Shown piece after piece: positions 34,652 to 44,991 of a stretch of DNA of 64,000 nucleotides (the stretch's first letter is position 1; each line of letters begins with the position of its first letter). Source of the stretch: Phenylobacterium sp. SCN 70-31 (GTDB lineage Bacteria > Pseudomonadota > Alphaproteobacteria > Caulobacterales > Caulobacteraceae); contig NZ_MEEX01000016.1 in assembly GCF_001724605.1 (NCBI RefSeq), forward strand, positions 1 through 64,000, read 5' to 3'. A model generated the notes under the pieces. The model was not told the origin of the DNA. It saw only the letters and a program-made list of their open reading frames with translations, and did no database searches. The position numbers and the translations under genes were made by a program.

Positions 34652-36859
34652 TCATCCCTTCGCGCGTTCGACATCTTCCACGCTGGGATTGGCCCGGAGC
34701 GCCGCCGAGATGTGGGTCAGGTGCCGGGCGTCCGTGACCTCGACGTCGAAATCCACCCCGAAGAAGTCGCTCTGGCGGTGGTGCATCCGCAGGCCCACGA
34801 TGTTGCCGCCGGCCTCGCCGATCACCGTGCAGACCTGACCCAGGACCCCCGGCGCGTTCTTGATGGTCGCGGTGAGGCGGGCGCGGGCCACGGTGTTGCG
34901 CTCGGCCTCGGGGGTCCATTGCAGGTCACGCCAGAGTTCCTCGCGATCCTCGTAGTGGGCGAGCGTCTCGCAATCGATGGTGTGGACCGTCAGGCCACGG
35001 CCGTCGGCCTCGATGATGCCCACAATGCGGTCGCCCGGCACAGGCGAGCAGCATTCCCCGAAGTGGATCGAGACGCCCGGCGTCAAACCACCGCCGCGGA
35101 CGTAGAGGCGCGCGCCCGCACCGGCCTCGATACGACGCCGCGCGGTCGCCGCCTCGCGCTCGTCGGCCCGCAGGCCCGGGAACACCGTCTCCAGCACCTG
35201 CCCCGGCGTGGCGCGGCCCCGGCCGACCGCCTCGAACAGGTCGTCGTCGGTGGCGACCGCGAAGCGGTCGAAGGCGGGGCGTAGCGAGACGTCCTTGCGC
35301 GACTTGCCGGCGGACTCGAAGGTCTGGTCCACCGTGGCGCGACCCAGGCGGACGAACTCGTCGCGCTCGGTCTGGCGGATGTGGCGGCGGATGGCGCTGC
35401 GCGCGCGGCCGGTCACGGTGAGCGAGCGCCAGTCCGGAGGAACCACCGGCTTGCCGCCGCGGATGACCTCGACCACGTCGCCGTTGACCAGGGCCGTGCG
35501 CAGCGGCTTCAGTTCGCCGTTGATCTTCACCCCGATGGTGGTGTCGCCGATGTCGGTGTGGACGGCGTAGGCGAAGTCCAGCGGCATGGCCCCGCGCGGC
35601 AGGCTGACGAGCTGGCCCTTGGGCGTGAAGACGAACACCTGGTCGAGGAACATCTCGAGCTTGGCGTGCTCGACCAGCTCCTCGGCGTCGCCGCCGTGCT
35701 CCAGCACCTGGACGAGGTGGCGCAGGTTGACCAGCGGGTCGCGGCCGCCGGCGGCCTTCTGGTGTTCGGCGTCGAAGCCGTAGGATTCGTTCTTGTAGCG
35801 CCAGTGCGCGGCGACGCCCTCTTCCGCCACGCGGTCCATCGCCTCGGTGCGGATCTGCATTTCGATGCGCATGCCGCGATAGCCCACCACCGTGGTGTGC
35901 AGGGAACGGTAGTTGTTGCGCTTGGGCGTGGAGATGAAGTCCTTGAACCGCTCGGGCACCGAGGGCCAGGCGCGATGGATGACGCCCAGGGCCCGGTAGC
36001 AGTCGTCCTCGTTCTCCACGATCACGCGGAAGGCGTAGATGTCGGAAAGCTGGGAGAAGCCGATCGACTTGCGCTGGAGCTTCCGCCAGATCGAATAGGC
36101 GTGCTTCTCGCGGCCGAAGACCCGCGCCGGGATGCCGGCGGTGTCGAGACGCGCCGAGATCTCCTGGCTGACCAGCGAGACGGCCCCGCCCTGCTCGTGA
36201 CGCAGCGTCTCCAGGCGACGCAGGATGGCGTTGCGGGCCACCGGGTTCAGATGCGCGAAGGCCAGCTCCTCCAGCTCCTCGCAGATGCGGTGGACGCCGA
36301 TGGAACGGGCCAGAGGGCCGTAGATGTCGAGGGTCTCGCGGGCGATCCGCTCGCGCTTGGCGGCCTGCTTGATGAAGTGCAGGGTCCGCATGTTGTGCAG
36401 GCGGTCGGCCAGCTTCACCAGCAGGACGCGGACGTCCTTCGAGATGGCCAGGATGAACTTCCGAAGGTTTTCGGCCTGGCGCAGGTGCTCCTGGCTGAGC
36501 TCCAGCTTGGAGAGCTTGGTGACGCCCTCGACCAGTTCGGCGACTTCGGCCCCGAACAGCTCCGCCACCTGCTCGCGGGTGGCGTCGGTGTCCTCGATGA
36601 CGTCGTGCAGGAGGGCGGTGACGATCGTCTCGGTGTCGAGCCGGTAGTCGGTGAGGATTCCCGCCACCTCGATGGGGTGGGCGAAGTAGGGATCGCCGGA
36701 GGCGCGCTTCTGCGAGCCGTGCTGGCGCATCGCGTAGACATAGGCGCGGTTCAGGATCGCCTCGTCCGCGGTCGGATCGTAGGAGCGGACCTTCTCGATC
36801 AGCTCGAACTGGCGAAGCATGCGCGGCCGCACGACCCCGGGAACGACCGGAGCCGGCAT
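34652..36859 (-). CDS. spoT: RelA/SpoT homologue, bifunctional (p)ppGpp synthetase/hydrolase
   Basis: The alphaproteobacterial Rsh enzyme, which makes and degrades (p)ppGpp. The 735-residue protein has an HD hydrolase domain (HPIEVAGIL, HDVIEDTDA), a RelA_SpoT synthetase domain (REKHAYSIWRKL, YAFRVIVENEDDCYRALGVIH), a TGS domain (VFTPKGQLVSLPRGAMPLDFAYAVHTDIG) and a C-terminal ACT domain. Both catalytic domains look intact. The ATG at 36859 has GAGGGACG upstream; a TTG 15 bp earlier is less likely. It follows rpoZ by 131 bp. Confidence 0.96.
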   Translation of the reverse strand: MPAPVVPGVVRPRMLRQFELIEKVRSYDPTADEAILNRAYVYAMRQHGSQKRASGDPYFAHPIEVAGILTDYRLDTETIVTALLHDVIEDTDATREQVAELFGAEVAELVEGVTKLSKLELSQEHLRQAENLRKFILAISKDVRVLLVKLADRLHNMRTLHFIKQAAKRERIARETLDIYGPLARSIGVHRICEELEELAFAHLNPVARNAILRRLETLRHEQGGAVSLVSQEISARLDTAGIPARVFGREKHAYSIWRKLQRKSIGFSQLSDIYAFRVIVENEDDCYRALGVIHRAWPSVPERFKDFISTPKRNNYRSLHTTVVGYRGMRIEMQIRTEAMDRVAEEGVAAHWRYKNESYGFDAEHQKAAGGRDPLVNLRHLVQVLEHGGDAEELVEHAKLEMFLDQVFVFTPKGQLVSLPRGAMPLDFAYAVHTDIGDTTIGVKINGELKPLRTALVNGDVVEVIRGGKPVVPPDWRSLTVTGRARSAIRRHIRQTERDEFVRLGRATVDQTFESAGKSRKDVSLRPAFDRFAVATDDDLFEAVGRGRATPGQVLETVFPGLRADEREAATARRRIEAGAGARLYVRGGGLTPGVSIHFGECCSPVPGDRIVGIIEADGRGLTVHTIDCETLAHYEDREELWRDLQWTPEAERNTVARARLTATIKNAPGVLGQVCTVIGEAGGNIVGLRMHHRQSDFFGVDFDVEVTDARHLTHISAALRANPSVEDVERAKG

Positions 36860-36990
36860 GGAGGCGTCCCTCAAGGGTGCATCCCTGGGGAGCGCATCGT
36901 GGGAGGACGCGTCCGTTGCGGGTGCGTCATTCGGCGGGGCGGCGGGCTGTGTCGCCGCCTCTTGGATCAGCGGTTCTGCGCCTTCGGGGC

Positions 36991-37350
36991 TCAGTACCGC
37001 TCCTCCTGGCCGCCGTCGCGGTCGCTTTGCAGAGCGCGGACCAGCTCAAGCTCGCTCATCTGCATGTGGGTGGGATCCGCCAGCAGGGCCAGGGTCTCGG
37101 CCTCTTCCTCGGCTTCCGAGCGCTCGTCGACCCGTTGCAGCGTGCCGATAAGGGTTTCCTTCAGCTCCTCGGCGTCGACCACGTCCTCGGCGATCTCGCG
37201 CAGGGCCACGACCGGGTTCTTGTCGTTGTCGCGATCGACCAGGAGCGCCGAGCCGGCCGAGATGGCGCGGGCGCGGTGAGCCGACAGCAGAACCAGCGAA
37301 AAGCGGTTCGGGACCTTTTCGATGCAGTCTTCGACGGTGACGCGAGCCAT
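36991..37350 (-). CDS. rpoZ: DNA-directed RNA polymerase subunit omega
   Basis: The 119-residue omega subunit helps fold and assemble RNA polymerase and, with DksA or directly, contributes to ppGpp response. The sequence [30 protein letters not shown] and VVALREIAE is diagnostic. It is immediately upstream of spoT, the usual order. Confidence 0.96.
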   Translation of the reverse strand: MARVTVEDCIEKVPNRFSLVLLSAHRARAISAGSALLVDRDNDKNPVVALREIAEDVVDAEELKETLIGTLQRVDERSEAEEEAETLALLADPTHMQMSELELVRALQSDRDGGQEERY

Positions 37351-37504
37351 GAAATCTCTCGGAGGCGGAACGTAGAACCGCTCAAAATAGAGGTTCGGCC
37401 GCCATTGTGCAACGCCACACACGACCATACCAGCGCGACGGGCGCGAAGCCGCACCGATCCCCGACCGGCTGGCTCGACATTACCTCCGCGAATTAAGAG
37501 AACG

Positions 37505-38482
37505 ATGTTCGATATTGAGGCCACCATGCCGGAACTTCTGCGCGCGCCGAGTCGTGAGTACCGCACCGCGCTCATGGACAGCCACCGCTGGGACGGCTTC
37601 CGCCCGCGCCCAGGCGACATCGTGGTGGCCACCTATCCCAAGTGCGGCACCACCTGGACCCAGCGTATCGTCGACATGCTGATCCACCAGTCGACGGCGG
37701 CGCGGCCGATCACGGAGACCTATCCGTGGCTGGATGCGACGTTCTTCAATCCCATCGAGGCGGAACTCGCTCTCCTCGAAGGCCAGACCCACCGGCGAGC
37801 GATCAAGTCCCATCTGCCGTTCGACAGCCTGCCGATCTACCAGGGGCTCAAGTACATCCATGTGGCGCGGGACGGGCGCGACGCCTGCTTCTCGTTCCAC
37901 AACCACATGCGCGGGTTCACCGAAGGGGCGAAGATCCGGGTGGGACGGGCCGCCGCAGAGCTGTTCGGCGCCGAAGGCCCGCCGCCGCCCGATCCGCCGG
38001 AGGACCCCGTGGAGTTCTACCGCGGCTGGATCGCCGAGGCCGAAGCGCCGCCCGGCGCGCCGGTGGAGATGCCGTTCTTCGATTTCGAGATGACCTACTG
38101 GCGCGAGCGCGCGCGGGCCAACCTGTTGCTGGTCCACTACAACGACCTGAAGGCCGACCTGCCCGGAGAGGTCGCACGCATAGCGGCCTTCCTCGACATC
38201 GACACGCCGGCCGCGATGCTGGGCGCGATCGCGGAGGCCGCCCGGTTCGACAACATGAAGGCTCAGGGCGCTGCGCTGCTGCCCACGGTCGAGATCATGT
38301 TCGATCGGGGCCACGACCGATTCCTGAACAAGGGTTTCAACGGCCGCTGGAGAGGCGCCCTGACCGACGCCGACCTGGCGCGGTTCGACCGGCTGGCGAG
38401 CGCGAAGTTCACGCCGTCGGCGCGGGCGTGGATCGAAGGCGGCCGGCTGGCGGCGGGCGATCCGGCCGCCCTGCCCGACTGA
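37505..38482 (+). CDS. Sulfotransferase family protein
   Basis: A cytosolic-type sulfotransferase of 325 residues that uses PAPS to sulfate a hydroxyl or amine. The 5'-phosphosulfate loop is [10 protein letters not shown]. The 3'-phosphate site is [12 protein letters not shown], and the C-terminal [12 protein letters not shown] corresponds to the RKGxxGDWK motif. The catalytic His is probably in AIKSHLPFD. The acceptor is unknown; steroid-, lipid- and aryl-type acceptors all occur in this family. It is divergent from rpoZ. Confidence 0.92.
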   Translation: MFDIEATMPELLRAPSREYRTALMDSHRWDGFRPRPGDIVVATYPKCGTTWTQRIVDMLIHQSTAARPITETYPWLDATFFNPIEAELALLEGQTHRRAIKSHLPFDSLPIYQGLKYIHVARDGRDACFSFHNHMRGFTEGAKIRVGRAAAELFGAEGPPPPDPPEDPVEFYRGWIAEAEAPPGAPVEMPFFDFEMTYWRERARANLLLVHYNDLKADLPGEVARIAAFLDIDTPAAMLGAIAEAARFDNMKAQGAALLPTVEIMFDRGHDRFLNKGFNGRWRGALTDADLARFDRLASAKFTPSARAWIEGGRLAAGDPAALPD

Positions 38483-38523
38483 CCCGCCCAACCGCCCCCT
38501 GGCCACACCCGGCCGGCGACGCT

Positions 38524-38940
38524 TCAGCCCTTGGCCATGATCCGCTCGGCGTCGGCCTTGAGTTCCGGCGAGAAGGCGTCGCCGAAGTCCTCGATCTCGT
38601 AGAGCGGCCTGACTTCCAGTTCGACCTCGCCGTTCGCGTCGAGGGCGGGCCAGCGCCGGACCCAGACGAGCACCGCCTCCAGAGAATCGGCCTCGACCAG
38701 GGTGTATCCGGCGACGATCTCCTTGGTCTCGGTGAACGGCCCGTCGGTGACGAACGGCTTACCCTTGCGGAACTTCACCTTCGCGCCGGCCGATGTGGGC
38801 TTCAGGCCGTCACCGCCCAATATTCTGAGATGGCGCCCCATCTCCTCGTGGTGAGCCATCATCGCTTCGGCGAGTTCACGGCTGGGCGGGGCGCCGGCCT
38901 CGGTCTCGGCGTCGCCCTTGCGGATGATCATGAAGCGCAT
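38524..38940 (-). CDS. YciI-like (DGPF) protein
   Basis: A 138-residue YciI/DGPF-domain protein. It has the ferredoxin-like fold start MRFMIIRKGD, the hallmark FVTDGPFTETKEIVAGYTLVEADS, and a C-terminal EVRPLYEIEDF. Members are often linked to ECF sigma factors or have dehydratase-like folds, but no function can be assigned here. Confidence 0.88.
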   Translation of the reverse strand: MRFMIIRKGDAETEAGAPPSRELAEAMMAHHEEMGRHLRILGGDGLKPTSAGAKVKFRKGKPFVTDGPFTETKEIVAGYTLVEADSLEAVLVWVRRWPALDANGEVELEVRPLYEIEDFGDAFSPELKADAERIMAKG

Positions 38941-39056
38941 CGGTCAGTCCTCCTCGCGGCCATCGGCATGACGCCGCCTGGGCTCAGGACGAAACGGCGC
39001 CGACGCACCCGACATTTCCGGACGTCGAACACCTTGTCGATCGATCGACGCCGCGT

Positions 39057-39536
39057 TCAAGCCGCGGGCGCGGCGTCCGTTCCCACCGTCGCGTCGGCGG
39101 CCAGATCGGCGGCGGTGCGGCCGAGCACGGGATGGACCCAATCCGACGCGATCTGGGCCAGCGGTCCCATCACGAACAGACGCTGGTGCGCCCGCGGATG
39201 CGGCACCACCAGGCCGGGCCGATCCAGCACCCGGCGGCCGTGGGCGATCAGGTCCAGGTCCAGGGTGCGGGCGGCGTTCCGCCCGACGCGTTCCCGGCCC
39301 ATGTCGGCTTCCAGCCGCAGGAGCGCCGCCAGCACCTCGTCCGGCCCCGCCGCCGCCTCGACAAGCGCGACGCCGTTGCGGTACTCAGGGCCATTCGGAT
39401 CGGGCCAGGCGGCCGACCGCCACCAGCCGGACCTTTCAAGGATTTTCAGACCGACGGATGGGAAGCGCGCCAGGGCCTCCTCCAGCAGGGCTTCGGACGA
39501 GCCATAGGCTCCCGCAAGGTTGCTGCCGAGCGCCAC
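39057..39536 (-). CDS. folK: 2-amino-4-hydroxy-6-hydroxymethyldihydropteridine pyrophosphokinase
   Basis: HPPK transfers pyrophosphate from ATP in folate synthesis. The 159-residue protein begins ALGSNLAG, has the pterin-binding EYRNGVALVEA, and the signature RNAARTLDLDLIAHG followed by VPHPRAHQRLFVMGPL. The start is a GTG with GAGG upstream; no in-frame ATG lies nearby. It is divergent from the NYN-domain gene. Confidence 0.95.
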   Translation of the reverse strand: MALGSNLAGAYGSSEALLEEALARFPSVGLKILERSGWWRSAAWPDPNGPEYRNGVALVEAAAGPDEVLAALLRLEADMGRERVGRNAARTLDLDLIAHGRRVLDRPGLVVPHPRAHQRLFVMGPLAQIASDWVHPVLGRTAADLAADATVGTDAAPAA

Positions 39537-39585
39537 GACGACGACCTCGTCCAGGTCCCGACATTTTCGGGAGATGTGCGTAGCG

Positions 39586-40179
39586 ATGACCTTCTACCCC
39601 ACGGACCGGCTGGCCCTGTTCATCGACGGGGCCAACCTCTACTCGACCGCCAAGAACCTGGGCTTCGACATCGACTACCGGAAGCTGCTGGAAGAATTCA
39701 AGAAGCGCAGCATCCTGGTCCGGGCCTACTACTACACCGCCCTCGTGGAGAACGAGGAGTACTCGCCGATCCGCCCGCTGGTCGACTGGCTGGACTACAA
39801 CGGCTACCGCCTGGTGACGAAGGCGGCGCGGGAATATGTCGACGCCAGCGGCCGCAAGCGCTTCCGCGGCGACATGGACGTCGAGATCGCCGTCGACATG
39901 ATGGAGATGGCCGAGCACGTGGACCACATGGTTCTGTTCTCGGGCGACGGCGACTTCCGCAAGCTGCTCGAGGCCGTGCAGCGCCGGGGCAGCCGGGTCA
40001 CGGTCGTCTCGACGGTGAAGTCGCAACCGCCGATGGTCAGCGACGATCTGCGGCGCCAGGCGGACAGCTTCGTGGACCTGGCCGACCTGTCCGACATGAT
40101 CGGCCGTCCGGCGCGACTGCCCAAGTTCATCTCCGAAAGCCGCGCCGCTCACGACCGGACGCCGGACGACGAGGCCTAG
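39586..40179 (+). CDS. NYN domain (LabA/DUF88-like) putative nuclease
   Basis: A 197-residue protein of the LabA/NYN PIN-fold nuclease family. Acidic metal-binding positions appear as FIDGANLYST near residue 14, RGDMDVEIAVDMM in the middle, and FSGDGDFRKLLEAV after it. Such proteins are predicted RNases; cellular targets are unknown. It is followed by a uracil-DNA glycosylase gene after 6 bp, so they are probably co-transcribed. Confidence 0.9.
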   Translation: MTFYPTDRLALFIDGANLYSTAKNLGFDIDYRKLLEEFKKRSILVRAYYYTALVENEEYSPIRPLVDWLDYNGYRLVTKAAREYVDASGRKRFRGDMDVEIAVDMMEMAEHVDHMVLFSGDGDFRKLLEAVQRRGSRVTVVSTVKSQPPMVSDDLRRQADSFVDLADLSDMIGRPARLPKFISESRAAHDRTPDDEA

Positions 40180-40185
40180 AGACGC

Positions 40186-40827
40186 ATGAACGTCCCTGCC
40201 GAGGCCCCCGCCGACTGCCCGCTCTGTCCGAGGCTGGTGACCTATCGCGAGGCCAACAAGGTCTCCGTGCCGGGCGGATTCAACGGGGCGGTGGCGTCGT
40301 TCGGCGATCCGGACGCGAGGCTCTGCGTGGTGGGGCTGGCCCCCGGCCGGATGGGCGCCAACCGTACGGGACGGCCGTTCACGGGCGACGGCGCCGGCTG
40401 GATGCTCTACGAAACCCTCCTGAAGACCGGCTTCGCCCGGGGCGCCTATGCGGCGCGGCCGGACGACGGCCTGGAACTGATCGACTGCATGATCACCAAT
40501 GCGGTGCGATGCGCGCCGCCCGGGAACAAGCCCGAGACCAAGGAAGAGGCCAACTGCCGTCCGTTCCTCGCCAGCCGGCTGGACGCCCTGCCCCGGCTGA
40601 AGGTGATCGTCACCCTGGGCGACGTCTCTCGGCGCAACGTGCTTCGCGCGCTGGGCCTGAAGGCGTCGGCGGGAATTCCCGGACACGGCAGCGAGTTCGA
40701 GGCCGGCCCCTACACGGTTCTGAACAGCTATCACTGCTCGCGGCTCAACACGAATACGGGCCGACTGACCGCCGAGATGTTCGAGGCGGTGTTCCAGCGG
40801 GCGCGGACGCTGATCGACGCGGCATGA
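40186..40827 (+). CDS. Family 5 (UDGb) uracil-DNA glycosylase
   Basis: A 213-residue Fe-S uracil-DNA glycosylase. Motif 1 reads GLAPGRMGANRTGRPFTGDGAG, characteristic of family 5 (UDGb). The second active-site segment is NSYHCSRLNTNTGRLT. Four cysteines (CPLC near the N-terminus, RCAPPGNKPE and NCRPF in the middle) can ligate a [4Fe-4S] cluster. It removes uracil and other deaminated bases. Confidence 0.92.
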   Translation: MNVPAEAPADCPLCPRLVTYREANKVSVPGGFNGAVASFGDPDARLCVVGLAPGRMGANRTGRPFTGDGAGWMLYETLLKTGFARGAYAARPDDGLELIDCMITNAVRCAPPGNKPETKEEANCRPFLASRLDALPRLKVIVTLGDVSRRNVLRALGLKASAGIPGHGSEFEAGPYTVLNSYHCSRLNTNTGRLTAEMFEAVFQRARTLIDAA

Positions 40828-40907
40828 CGGCGGCCCGCGGCCGAACATGACCCGATAGAATTGACCGGCGCCGTGGCGCCGATAGGGTTCGGTCCCGCCT
40901 CCACATC

Positions 40908-42305
40908 ATGGACGTCCCGGTGCATCGATCCCTTCCGGCCGGCCTCGCCGCCGCGCTCCTCGCCTCTTCCGCGCTCGCCGCCCCGCCGAAACCCGACCCG
41001 GCCCTGCACGCCGAGGCGCTGGAGATCCTGACGAAGGGCATCGGCTATCGCACCGTCGCGGGAAGCGACCAGTTCGTCCCCTACGCCGAGTTCCTGAAGT
41101 CGAAGCTGGTGGCCGGTGGCTTCTCGCCCGCCGAGGTGACCATCGAGCCGTTCGCGGACTCGGCGCTCCTGATCGCGCGCTATCCCGGCAAGGACCCGAA
41201 GAAGCCGGCCATCGTGATCTCGGGCCACATGGACGTGGTCGAGGCCAAGGCCGAGGACTGGACGCGCGATCCGTTCACCGCGGTGGTGGAGAACGGCTAC
41301 GTCTACGGGCGCGGCGCCTCGGACAACAAGTTCGACGTCTCGGCCATAATCGCCGTGCTGGCGAAACTGCGGTCCGAGGGCTGGAGGCCCGGCCGGGACG
41401 TGGTGCTGGCGCTGTCGGGCGACGAAGAGACCAACATGGCCACCACCGCCGAACTCGCGCGCCGGCTGAAGGGCGCGGAGATGGTGCTGAACATCGACGG
41501 CGGCGGCGGCCTGCTGAAGGCCGGCCAGGCCGTGGGCTACGGAATCCAGGGCGCCGAGAAGACATACGCCGACTTCACCGTCACCTTCACCGACCCTGGC
41601 GGGCATTCCAGCCGGCCGACGCCCACCAATGCGATCTACCGCCTGTCGAAGGCGCTGGAGCGCATCGCGGCCTACCGCTTCCCCACCCAGTGGAACGAGA
41701 TCACGCTGCAGTCCGCGGCGGCGCAGGCCGACAGCACGCCGGGCGAACTGGGGGTGGCGCTGAAGCGCTTCGTGGCGGACCCGAAGGACGCGGCGGCGGT
41801 CGAGATCCTGTCGGCCGACCCCAACACCAACCCCAGCCTGCGCACCACATGCGTGGCGACCATGCTCCAGGCCGGGCACGCCCCCAACGCCCTGCCCCAG
41901 CGGGCCCAGGCCACGGTGAACTGCCGCATCTTCCCGGGCACGCCGTCCGAGAGCGTGCGGCGGACCCTGGTCGAGGTGATCGGTGATCCCACGGCGGTCG
42001 TCACCCGGCTGGAGGACGGCTCGGTGGACAGCCCCGCCTCGCCGCTGCGGGCCGACGTGATGGCCGCGGTGAAGAAGGCGGTGCACGCGCGCTATCCCGG
42101 CGTTTCGATCGTGCCTGCCCAGTCGGCCGGCGCCACCGACAGCATGCACTTCCGCGCCGTGGGCATCCCCAGCTACGGCGTCTCGGGGATGTTCACCGAA
42201 CCTGGCGAATCGTTCGCCCACGGCCTGAACGAGAAGGCGCCGCTGGCGACCCTGGACGGAGCCCTGGCGCACCACATCTCACTGCTCAAGGACCTGGCGA
42301 AGTAG
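40908..42305 (+). CDS. M20 family zinc peptidase, exported
   Basis: A 465-residue M20/ArgE/DapE-type metallopeptidase with a cleavable signal peptide (residues 1-25, ending ALAA). Zinc and catalytic motifs are ISGHMDVV, RGASDNK, SGDEETNM and a C-terminal SAGATDSMHFR region. The dimerisation domain contains GGHSSRPTP. It likely acts in the periplasm on peptides or acyl-amino acids. The next gene, a D-aminoacylase-type amidohydrolase 86 bp downstream, may act in the same route. Confidence 0.92.
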   Translation: MDVPVHRSLPAGLAAALLASSALAAPPKPDPALHAEALEILTKGIGYRTVAGSDQFVPYAEFLKSKLVAGGFSPAEVTIEPFADSALLIARYPGKDPKKPAIVISGHMDVVEAKAEDWTRDPFTAVVENGYVYGRGASDNKFDVSAIIAVLAKLRSEGWRPGRDVVLALSGDEETNMATTAELARRLKGAEMVLNIDGGGGLLKAGQAVGYGIQGAEKTYADFTVTFTDPGGHSSRPTPTNAIYRLSKALERIAAYRFPTQWNEITLQSAAAQADSTPGELGVALKRFVADPKDAAAVEILSADPNTNPSLRTTCVATMLQAGHAPNALPQRAQATVNCRIFPGTPSESVRRTLVEVIGDPTAVVTRLEDGSVDSPASPLRADVMAAVKKAVHARYPGVSIVPAQSAGATDSMHFRAVGIPSYGVSGMFTEPGESFAHGLNEKAPLATLDGALAHHISLLKDLAK

Positions 42306-42391
42306 GCCCTCGGAAAAAGCCCTTCCGTTTCCGTCGCGGCGCCATGCCTATCCTTCCGGAAACACGTCACCAGCACGTGGGGAGGATTGCG

Positions 42392-44152
42392 ATGCACGAC
42401 CTGATCATCCGTGGCGGGACCATCGTGGACGGAACGGGCGAGGCGCCCTTCGCGGGCGACGTGGCCATCGACGGCGACCGGATCACGGCGGTGGGCCGGG
42501 TCGAGGGACCGGCGAGGCGCGAGATCGACGCCACGGGCCTGATCGTCACGCCCGGCTGGGTGGACATCCATACCCACTACGACGGCCAGGCCACCTGGGA
42601 CCCTGTGATGGCGCCGTCATCGTGGCACGGGGTGACGACGGCGATCATGGGCAACTGCGGCGTGGGCTTCGCGCCCGTGCGGCCCGGCCAGGAGAATTTC
42701 CTCATCGAGCTGATGGAGGGCGTGGAGGATATTCCCGGTTCGGCGCTTGCCGAGGGCATCGACTGGAAGTGGGAGAGCTTCCCCGAATACCTGGACGCCC
42801 TGGAGGCCAAGCCGCGCGCCATCGACGTGGGCACGCACGTGCCGCATGCCTCGGTGCGGGCCTATGTGCTCGGCGACCGCTGCAACACCGACTACGAGCC
42901 CGACGCCGACGAGATCGCCGAGATGGCGCGCCTGGTGCGGGAGGGCGTCGAGGCCGGGGCGCTGGGCTTCTCCACCTCGCGCACGCTGCTGCACAAGGAC
43001 CTCAAGGGCGTCCACATGCCGGGCACCTTCGCCGGCTCGGACGAGATGCTGGCGCTGGGACTGGCGCTCAAGGGCCTGCGCCACGGCGTGTTCGAGATGG
43101 TCTCGGACCACCTGGGCGACGACGACGAGTGGATGTGGGTCAAGGGCTTCGCGCAGGAGACCCGCCTGCCCGTCACCCTGGTCGCCACCTCGGCCGGCGC
43201 CTACGAAGGCGACAAGATGTACAACATCGCCGAGGAGAGCCGGCGGCACGGCATGGACATCCGGCCCCAGATCGCCGGGCGCCCGACGGGCATCCTCCAC
43301 GGCCTCACCTCCAGTTTCCACGTCTTCATGGCCAGCCCGACCTGGAAGGCGAAGCTGGCGGACGCGCCGCTGGACGAACGGCTGGCGCTGATGAGGACGC
43401 CCGAGATCCGCGCGGCCCTGCTGTCCGAGGACAGCCCGCTGATCCGCGCGGCGGTGGGCGACGGCGTCGCCGGCGACCTGGCCGTGGCGTTCGGCGGCAG
43501 CCTGCTGTGGCGGGTCTTTCCGCTGGGCGAGCGGCCCAACTACGAGCCCGACCGCGAGCAGAGCGTGGCGGGCCTGGCGGCGGCGGCCGGCGTCTCGCCG
43601 CTGGAGACGATGTACGACCTGCTGCTGCGCGACGAGGGCCGCGAGTTGTTCTACCAGCCGCTCGGCGGATACCAGACCTACAACTTCGACTTCTTCCGCA
43701 AGAACATGCAGCACCCCAACGTGCTGTTCGGCCTGTCGGACGGCGGCGCGCACTGCGGCGTGATCGCCGACGCCGGAATGCCGACCTTCATCCTCAGCTA
43801 CTGGGCGCGCGACCGGGTGAAGGGCGACCGCTTCCCGCTGGAGTTCCTGGTGCGCAAGCTGACCAGCGACACGGCGCGGGCCTATGGCCTCAACGACCGC
43901 GGCCAGGTGAAGCCCGGCCTGCTGGCGGACCTGAACCTCATCGACTTCGACAAGCTGGATCTCCACCGGCCCGAGGCCATCCACGACCTGCCGGCCGGCG
44001 GGCGGCGACTGGTGCAGAAGGCCGAGGGCTATCGCTACACGGTGAAGTCGGGCCAGGTGACCTTCGAGGACGGCCGGCACACGGGCGCCCTGCCCGGCGG
44101 CCTGGTGCGCGGCGGCCGCGAAGCGGTGATCCTGCCGCTGGCGGCGGAGTAG
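42392..44152 (+). CDS. N-acyl-D-amino-acid deacylase family amidohydrolase
   Basis: A 586-residue amidohydrolase of the D-aminoacylase subgroup. It begins [16 protein letters not shown]. The metal site HTHYDGQ is typical, followed by [17 protein letters not shown] and the late [14 protein letters not shown]. Family members hydrolyse N-acyl-D-amino acids, but this longer clade is functionally diverse. The start has a strong GGGGAGG site. It ends facing the GNAT gene. Confidence 0.9.
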   Translation: MHDLIIRGGTIVDGTGEAPFAGDVAIDGDRITAVGRVEGPARREIDATGLIVTPGWVDIHTHYDGQATWDPVMAPSSWHGVTTAIMGNCGVGFAPVRPGQENFLIELMEGVEDIPGSALAEGIDWKWESFPEYLDALEAKPRAIDVGTHVPHASVRAYVLGDRCNTDYEPDADEIAEMARLVREGVEAGALGFSTSRTLLHKDLKGVHMPGTFAGSDEMLALGLALKGLRHGVFEMVSDHLGDDDEWMWVKGFAQETRLPVTLVATSAGAYEGDKMYNIAEESRRHGMDIRPQIAGRPTGILHGLTSSFHVFMASPTWKAKLADAPLDERLALMRTPEIRAALLSEDSPLIRAAVGDGVAGDLAVAFGGSLLWRVFPLGERPNYEPDREQSVAGLAAAAGVSPLETMYDLLLRDEGRELFYQPLGGYQTYNFDFFRKNMQHPNVLFGLSDGGAHCGVIADAGMPTFILSYWARDRVKGDRFPLEFLVRKLTSDTARAYGLNDRGQVKPGLLADLNLIDFDKLDLHRPEAIHDLPAGGRRLVQKAEGYRYTVKSGQVTFEDGRHTGALPGGLVRGGREAVILPLAAE

Positions 44153-44187
44153 GCGTGGGGCGGCGGTCGCCGTCTCTCCCGCCCACG
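44153..44187. terminator. Possible bidirectional terminator between convergent genes
   Basis: CGTGGG and CCCACG form an outer stem, with GCGGCG/CGCCGT pairing inside, between the amidohydrolase stop and the GNAT stop. No T-tract. The position between convergent genes supports termination on either strand. Confidence 0.35.
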
Positions 44188-44201
44188 GGGCGAGGCAGGC
44201 C

Positions 44202-44936
44202 TCACCGCCAGTAGCGGTACCGCCAGGCCTCCTCGAAACCCGCGCGGCGGTAGAGGTTCTGGGCCGGATTGCCCTCCTCCACCTGGAGGAAGACGCGCGA
44301 GACCTGGCGAGCCTGGGCCGCGGCGCCGAACAGCGCCAGGAGGCGGCTGGCGAAGCCCGAGCCACGGCGATCGAGCGCCGTGCGCATGCCGTGGACGCCC
44401 GCCCAGCCGTGACCGAAGCTGACCACGCCGACCGCCACCGTGCGCCCAGCCTCCCGGACCGCGCCGTAGAGGGCGTCGGGCGATTCGGTCAGCCGGCGGA
44501 CGCGGTGCGCGCCATCCTCGGGATCGAAGCCCTCGCCCAGGAACACCTGGCCCCACGCCTCGTCCGGCCTGTCCAGAAGATCGGCGAAGGGCACGGCGAT
44601 CTCGGCCACGCTGCGGGCCGGCGCCACCATGACCAGGGTGGGCTGCTCGCTGGCGAAGCCCCGGCGGGCGATGTCGGCCGTCACCGCCTTGAGGCCGGGC
44701 GCCTCGGCGACGCGGAACGCCGGCGGAAGCCCGCGCTGGCGATAGGCGGCCTCGACCTCGCCCACCTGCCCGGCGTCGATGTCGTGCGACAGGGGCGCGG
44801 CGCTCTTGGCCCGCCCGACCGTGCCGGCGTCCAGCGGGACCAGCCAGGGCCCGATCTCCAGCACCTCCGGCGGGGCCACCGCCTCGATGGTGGCGCGCTC
44901 CAGACTTTCGACGTCGGCAGGGGTGAAGTTCGTCAT
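44202..44936 (-). CDS. GNAT family N-acetyltransferase (large form)
   Basis: A 244-residue protein with a GNAT fold in the C-terminal half. The acetyl-CoA loop is RRGSGFASRLL and the end is QVEEGNPAQNLYRRAGFEEAWRYRYW. The N-terminal 110 residues resemble an acetyltransferase-like swapped half, common in proteins with FYR-type ends. The substrate is unknown. Confidence 0.85.
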   Translation of the reverse strand: MTNFTPADVESLERATIEAVAPPEVLEIGPWLVPLDAGTVGRAKSAAPLSHDIDAGQVGEVEAAYRQRGLPPAFRVAEAPGLKAVTADIARRGFASEQPTLVMVAPARSVAEIAVPFADLLDRPDEAWGQVFLGEGFDPEDGAHRVRRLTESPDALYGAVREAGRTVAVGVVSFGHGWAGVHGMRTALDRRGSGFASRLLALFGAAAQARQVSRVFLQVEEGNPAQNLYRRAGFEEAWRYRYWR

Positions 44937-44991
44937 TCCACGTCTTCCTCCCCCTCACAGGAGGAGGCTGCAGTTTACGCGCAGGGACACG

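Noticed and set aside
33500..36859. Pycsar-type defence operon around the cyclase-like gene
   Set aside because: No TIR, transmembrane or other effector gene is adjacent; neighbours are pyrE and spoT.
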